64,000 bases of DNA, from positions 1 to 64,000 of the forward strand of contig JAHEFT010000002.1 in assembly GCA_024640025.1 (NCBI GenBank), in the 5' to 3' direction. Every line of letters begins with the position of its first letter. Positions within the stretch are counted from its first letter, which is position 1. The translations under genes and the position numbers were made by a program. The DNA comes from Chromatiales bacterium. Its GTDB lineage: Bacteria > Pseudomonadota > Gammaproteobacteria > Xanthomonadales > SZUA-36. The notes beneath the pieces were generated by a model. That model searched no databases. It was not told where the DNA came from and saw only the letters and a list, made by a program, of their open reading frames with translations. Below are positions 60,836 through 64,000 of the stretch, in pieces.

Positions 60836-62014
60836 ATGACTGATCGTACCGTTGTCATCGTCGGCGCCAAGCGGACACCCATCGGCTCCTTCCAGGGCCA
60901 GTTCAGCAACAGCAGCACAACAGACCTGGGTGCGGTGGCCATCGAAGCTGCGGTGAAGCAAGCCGGCCTCGATCCCTCGGATCTCAGTGAAGTGATCATG
61001 GGCTGCGTATTACCGGCCGGCCTCGGCCAGGCGCCGGCACGGCAGGCATCGCTGAAAGCAGGCGTTCCCGCCTCGGTCGGCTGTACGACGGTGAACAAGG
61101 TATGCGGCTCCGGAATGAAATCCGTCATGCTCGGACATGATGCAATCAAGGCCGGCAGTTCGGAAATTGTCGCTGCCGGCGGCATGGAGTCAATGACCAA
61201 CGCCCCCTACCTGTTACCGAAGGCCAGGGGCGGCATGCGGATGGGCCATGACCAGGTGCTGGACCATATGTTCTGGGACGGATTGCAAAGCCCGTATGAT
61301 CAGCAAATGATGGGTATGTTCGGCGAGATGTGCGCGGACAAGTACGATTTTTCGCGCACCGACCAGGATGCGTTTGCCATCGCTTCGGTCGAACGCGCCC
61401 AGCGCGCCCTGCATGAAGGCGACTTCAAGGATGAGATAGCCCCGGTTACTGTGACGGTTCGCCGCGAAGACCACGTTTTTCATGAAGACGAGGAGCCTCA
61501 CCGCTGCAATCTCGGAAAAATCCCGACATTGCGGCCTGCTTTCAAAAAAGACGGCACGGTTACAGCGGCCAATGCTTCCAAAATTTCGGACGGCGCAGCA
61601 GCCATGGTGCTGATGACGGCCGATGAGGCTGAAAAGCGCGGCCTGGAACCGTTGGCGCGAATCGTTGCACACGCAACGTTTGCCCACGAGCCCGAATGGT
61701 TCACCACCGCACCCTCCACCGCTATCGCCAGGGTGGTCGAAAAAGCCGGCTGGTCAATGGATGAGGTTGACCTGTTTGAAATCAACGAGGCATTTGCGAC
61801 GGTCACCATGGCGGCAATGGCTGATAACGGGCTGGACCACGCCAAGGTCAACGTGAACGGCGGGGCTTGCGCACTGGGACACCCGATCGGTGCTTCCGGC
61901 GCCCGCATCCTGGTCACGCTGATCCATGCGCTCAGGCGCCGTGGTCTGAAACGCGGCGTCGCTTCACTGTGCCTGGGTGGCGGCGAGGCGGTGGCCGTTG
62001 CCATTGAAGTTTAG
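60836..62014 (+). CDS. Acetyl-CoA acetyltransferase (thiolase)
   Basis: AKRTPIGSFQG, VNKVCGSGMKSVMLG, NEAFATVT, GGACALGHPIGASGAR, CLGGGEAVAV. Confidence 0.95.
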   Translation: MTDRTVVIVGAKRTPIGSFQGQFSNSSTTDLGAVAIEAAVKQAGLDPSDLSEVIMGCVLPAGLGQAPARQASLKAGVPASVGCTTVNKVCGSGMKSVMLGHDAIKAGSSEIVAAGGMESMTNAPYLLPKARGGMRMGHDQVLDHMFWDGLQSPYDQQMMGMFGEMCADKYDFSRTDQDAFAIASVERAQRALHEGDFKDEIAPVTVTVRREDHVFHEDEEPHRCNLGKIPTLRPAFKKDGTVTAANASKISDGAAAMVLMTADEAEKRGLEPLARIVAHATFAHEPEWFTTAPSTAIARVVEKAGWSMDEVDLFEINEAFATVTMAAMADNGLDHAKVNVNGGACALGHPIGASGARILVTLIHALRRRGLKRGVASLCLGGGEAVAVAIEV

Positions 62015-62079
62015 CGAAAGCGTTCTTTGACAGGTAAACTGGTTATAGTTTTATTTAGCAAATTGAAGGAGTGCTCCCC

Positions 62080-62841
62080 ATGCGTTTGAACCAGGTAAAA
62101 GCACTGGTAACGGGCGGCGTGTCCGGCCTCGGCCTGGCAGTGACCCGCCATATTCTGGCCAATGGCGGTAAAGCCGTCATGCTGGACGTCAATGACGAGG
62201 CAGGCGCGGCTGCTGAAGCCGAGTTGGGCGCGACCTATATTCGAACCGACGTAACGTCTGAGGAAGGTGTGATCAAATCGGTGGAGCGGGCCGCCGAGAT
62301 CAACGGCGGACTGAACGTTGCCATGAACTGTGCCGGCATCATCGGCGCCGGCAGGGTGCTGGGACGCGAGGCTCCAATGCCCCTGTCCCTGTTCAGCACC
62401 ACCATCAACGTCAACCTTGTCGGCAGTTTCAACGTGGCCAAAGCCGCCGCCAACCTGATGCAGCATGAAGACACGATGGAAGATGGTGAACGGGGTGTGA
62501 TCATCAATACCGCTTCCGTCGCAGCGTATGAAGGCCAGATTGGACAGGCTGCATATTCTGCCTCCAAGGGCGGACTGGTCGGCATGACGCTGCCCATGGC
62601 GCGCGAACTTTCCCGCTTCGGAATCCGGGTGATGACGATCGCCCCGGGCATCTTCTGGACGCCGATGGTGGACGGCATGCCGGAACACATCCAGGAATCG
62701 CTGTCGGCATCCATCCCGTTCCCTTCCCGGCTGGGGCGCTCCGAGGAATTCGCGGTGCTGGCTGGTAATATTATCGAAAGCCCTTACCTGAACGGCACGA
62801 CCATCCGCCTCGACGGCGCTGTCAGGCTGGCGCCGAAATAG
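62080..62841 (+). CDS. Short-chain dehydrogenase (3-hydroxyacyl-CoA dehydrogenase type 2-like)
   Basis: ALVTGGVSGLGLAVTRHIL, NCAGIIGAGR, INTASVAAYEGQIGQAAYSASKGGLVGMTLPMARELS; ORF track also offers 62071 start. Confidence 0.92.
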   Translation: MRLNQVKALVTGGVSGLGLAVTRHILANGGKAVMLDVNDEAGAAAEAELGATYIRTDVTSEEGVIKSVERAAEINGGLNVAMNCAGIIGAGRVLGREAPMPLSLFSTTINVNLVGSFNVAKAAANLMQHEDTMEDGERGVIINTASVAAYEGQIGQAAYSASKGGLVGMTLPMARELSRFGIRVMTIAPGIFWTPMVDGMPEHIQESLSASIPFPSRLGRSEEFAVLAGNIIESPYLNGTTIRLDGAVRLAPK

Positions 62842-62867
62842 AGCCGCCGGTCAACCTGGAGAATCAA

Positions 62868-63275
62868 ATGGAAACATTTTCCGAAGTCCGCAAGCACATG
62901 ATGGATCTCTACGAACTGCAGATCGACGAGCCGTTCATCATCAGCTTCGAATACCCCATCGATGACGGCAATCGCCGCCAGAGTATATTCCTGGCAGAAC
63001 TGGAAACCAGTGAGGGCCGGCGTGTATTGCGCGTGGAAACACCGGTCGCGCCGCTGGTGGACCTTGGCGCTGAAAAGTGTTTGCGAATCAACCTGACCCA
63101 GAGGGTCGGCTACCTCGCGGTGGGAGATCTGGAAGGCACCCCGTACATCAAGATGTGCGAGAACCTGCCCTATGCCTATGTCGGTGAAGCCGAACTGGAC
63201 TACACCATCAGGAACATCGCGCGCGCCGCCGACAACATGGAGCAGTTTCTCGAGCCGGGCACAGACCTGACCTGA
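62868..63275 (+). CDS. Conserved hypothetical protein (YbjN/secretion-chaperone-like fold suspected)
   Basis: Intact 135-aa ORF METFSEVRKHMMDLYELQIDEPFIISFEYPIDDGNRRQ... in line with flanking genes; fold guess only. Confidence 0.55.
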   Translation: METFSEVRKHMMDLYELQIDEPFIISFEYPIDDGNRRQSIFLAELETSEGRRVLRVETPVAPLVDLGAEKCLRINLTQRVGYLAVGDLEGTPYIKMCENLPYAYVGEAELDYTIRNIARAADNMEQFLEPGTDLT

Positions 63276-63313
63276 ACCCGAATTGAAGCAAAAGAAATAA
63301 CCTGGAGAGAACA

Positions 63314-64000
63314 TTGGAAGCCATCAAAGAATTCTTTAGCAACGCAGACCTTGTCCCCATGCTGACGAACTGGGGGATCAAGATTTTCCTCGCGCTGGTG
63401 ATTTACCTGATCGGTAAGTGGATTGCAAAGCGCATAACGGCATTTGTCACGAAGTTAATGACGATCAAAAATGCTGATGCGACACTGATCAATTTCCTGG
63501 CCAACGTGGTTTACGCCATCCTGCTGGTCGCCGTTATCCTTGCCTCGCTGGATACACTTGGTTTGCCGGTCACATCCCTGGTTGCCGTCGTCGGCGCAGC
63601 AGGCCTGGCCGTGGGCCTGGCCCTGAAAGACTCGCTGGGCAATTTCGCCTCGGGCGTCATGCTGGTCATGTTCCGGCCTTTCGTCAAGGGTGATGTGGTT
63701 GAAGTGGCCGGCGTGACCGGTAAAGTCAACGAGGTGCGCATATTCAGCACCATCATGACGACCCCGGACAACAAGCAGATTATCATTCCCAACGGCCAGG
63801 TCGCAGCCGATACCATCACCAATTACACCGCCAACGACCAGCGTCGTGTCGACCTGGTATTTGGTGTCGGCTATGACGATGACCTCAAGGTCGCACGGGA
63901 AGTGCTCACGCGCATCTGCGCTAACCATCCCAAAGTCCTCGATGATCCGGAGACCAGCATTTTCGTCTTGAACCTGGGCGACAGCAGTGTGGACTTTGCC
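63314..64000 (+). CDS. mscS: Small-conductance mechanosensitive channel MscS, truncated by window edge
   Basis: TTG at 63314; read directly: LVAVVGAAGLAVGLALKDSLGNFASGVMLVMFRPFVKGDVVEVAGVTGKVNEVRIFSTIMTTPDNKQIIIPNGQVAADTITNYT; no stop in window, hence missing from ORF track. Confidence 0.93.
   Translation, partial: MEAIKEFFSNADLVPMLTNWGIKIFLALVIYLIGKWIAKRITAFVTKLMTIKNADATLINFLANVVYAILLVAVILASLDTLGLPVTSLVAVVGAAGLAVGLALKDSLGNFASGVMLVMFRPFVKGDVVEVAGVTGKVNEVRIFSTIMTTPDNKQIIIPNGQVAADTITNYTANDQRRVDLVFGVGYDDDLKVAREVLTRICANHPKVLDDPETSIFVLNLGDSSVDFA

Overview
The window looks like a chromosomal segment of a GC-rich gammaproteobacterium (inference from an EfpL/YeiP-like protein, MiaE, a PA3496-like protein and the overall gene content). 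Most of it is dense housekeeping or catabolic coding sequence: a truncated CE12-like esterase with kdgK and eda; a prolyl oligopeptidase; serine dehydratase; rhlE; sodB; mgtE; pepT; miaE; mscS; efpL; an FtsX-type ABC transporter with an AttH-like protein; ygiQ; SulP with a CPA2 antiporter and a USP; icmF; an M16 peptidase; and an amino-acid dehydrogenase, thiolase and SDR. Accessory or unusual parts are: (i) an Anbu proteasome-like locus with a circularly permuted ATP-grasp, an alpha-E protein and a zinc metallopeptidase (19.3-23.5 kb); (ii) a membrane-anchored Reg_prop/Y_Y_Y/LuxR one-component regulator (24-26.7 kb); (iii) a beta-glucan-type utilization locus with a TonB receptor, GH16, a decayed GH3, and two secreted proteins sharing a C-terminal module (44.6-51.6 kb); (iv) an internally deleted IS91-family remnant (51.9-52.65 kb); (v) a BLUF photoreceptor with a possibly leaderless mRNA; (vi) small features missed by the ORF track: a 48-aa membrane protein, a 28-aa leader-like ORF before ygiQ, and a candidate structured RNA before the M16 gene. 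I saw no rRNA, tRNA or CRISPR array by eye. No database search was run; family names come from motif recognition.
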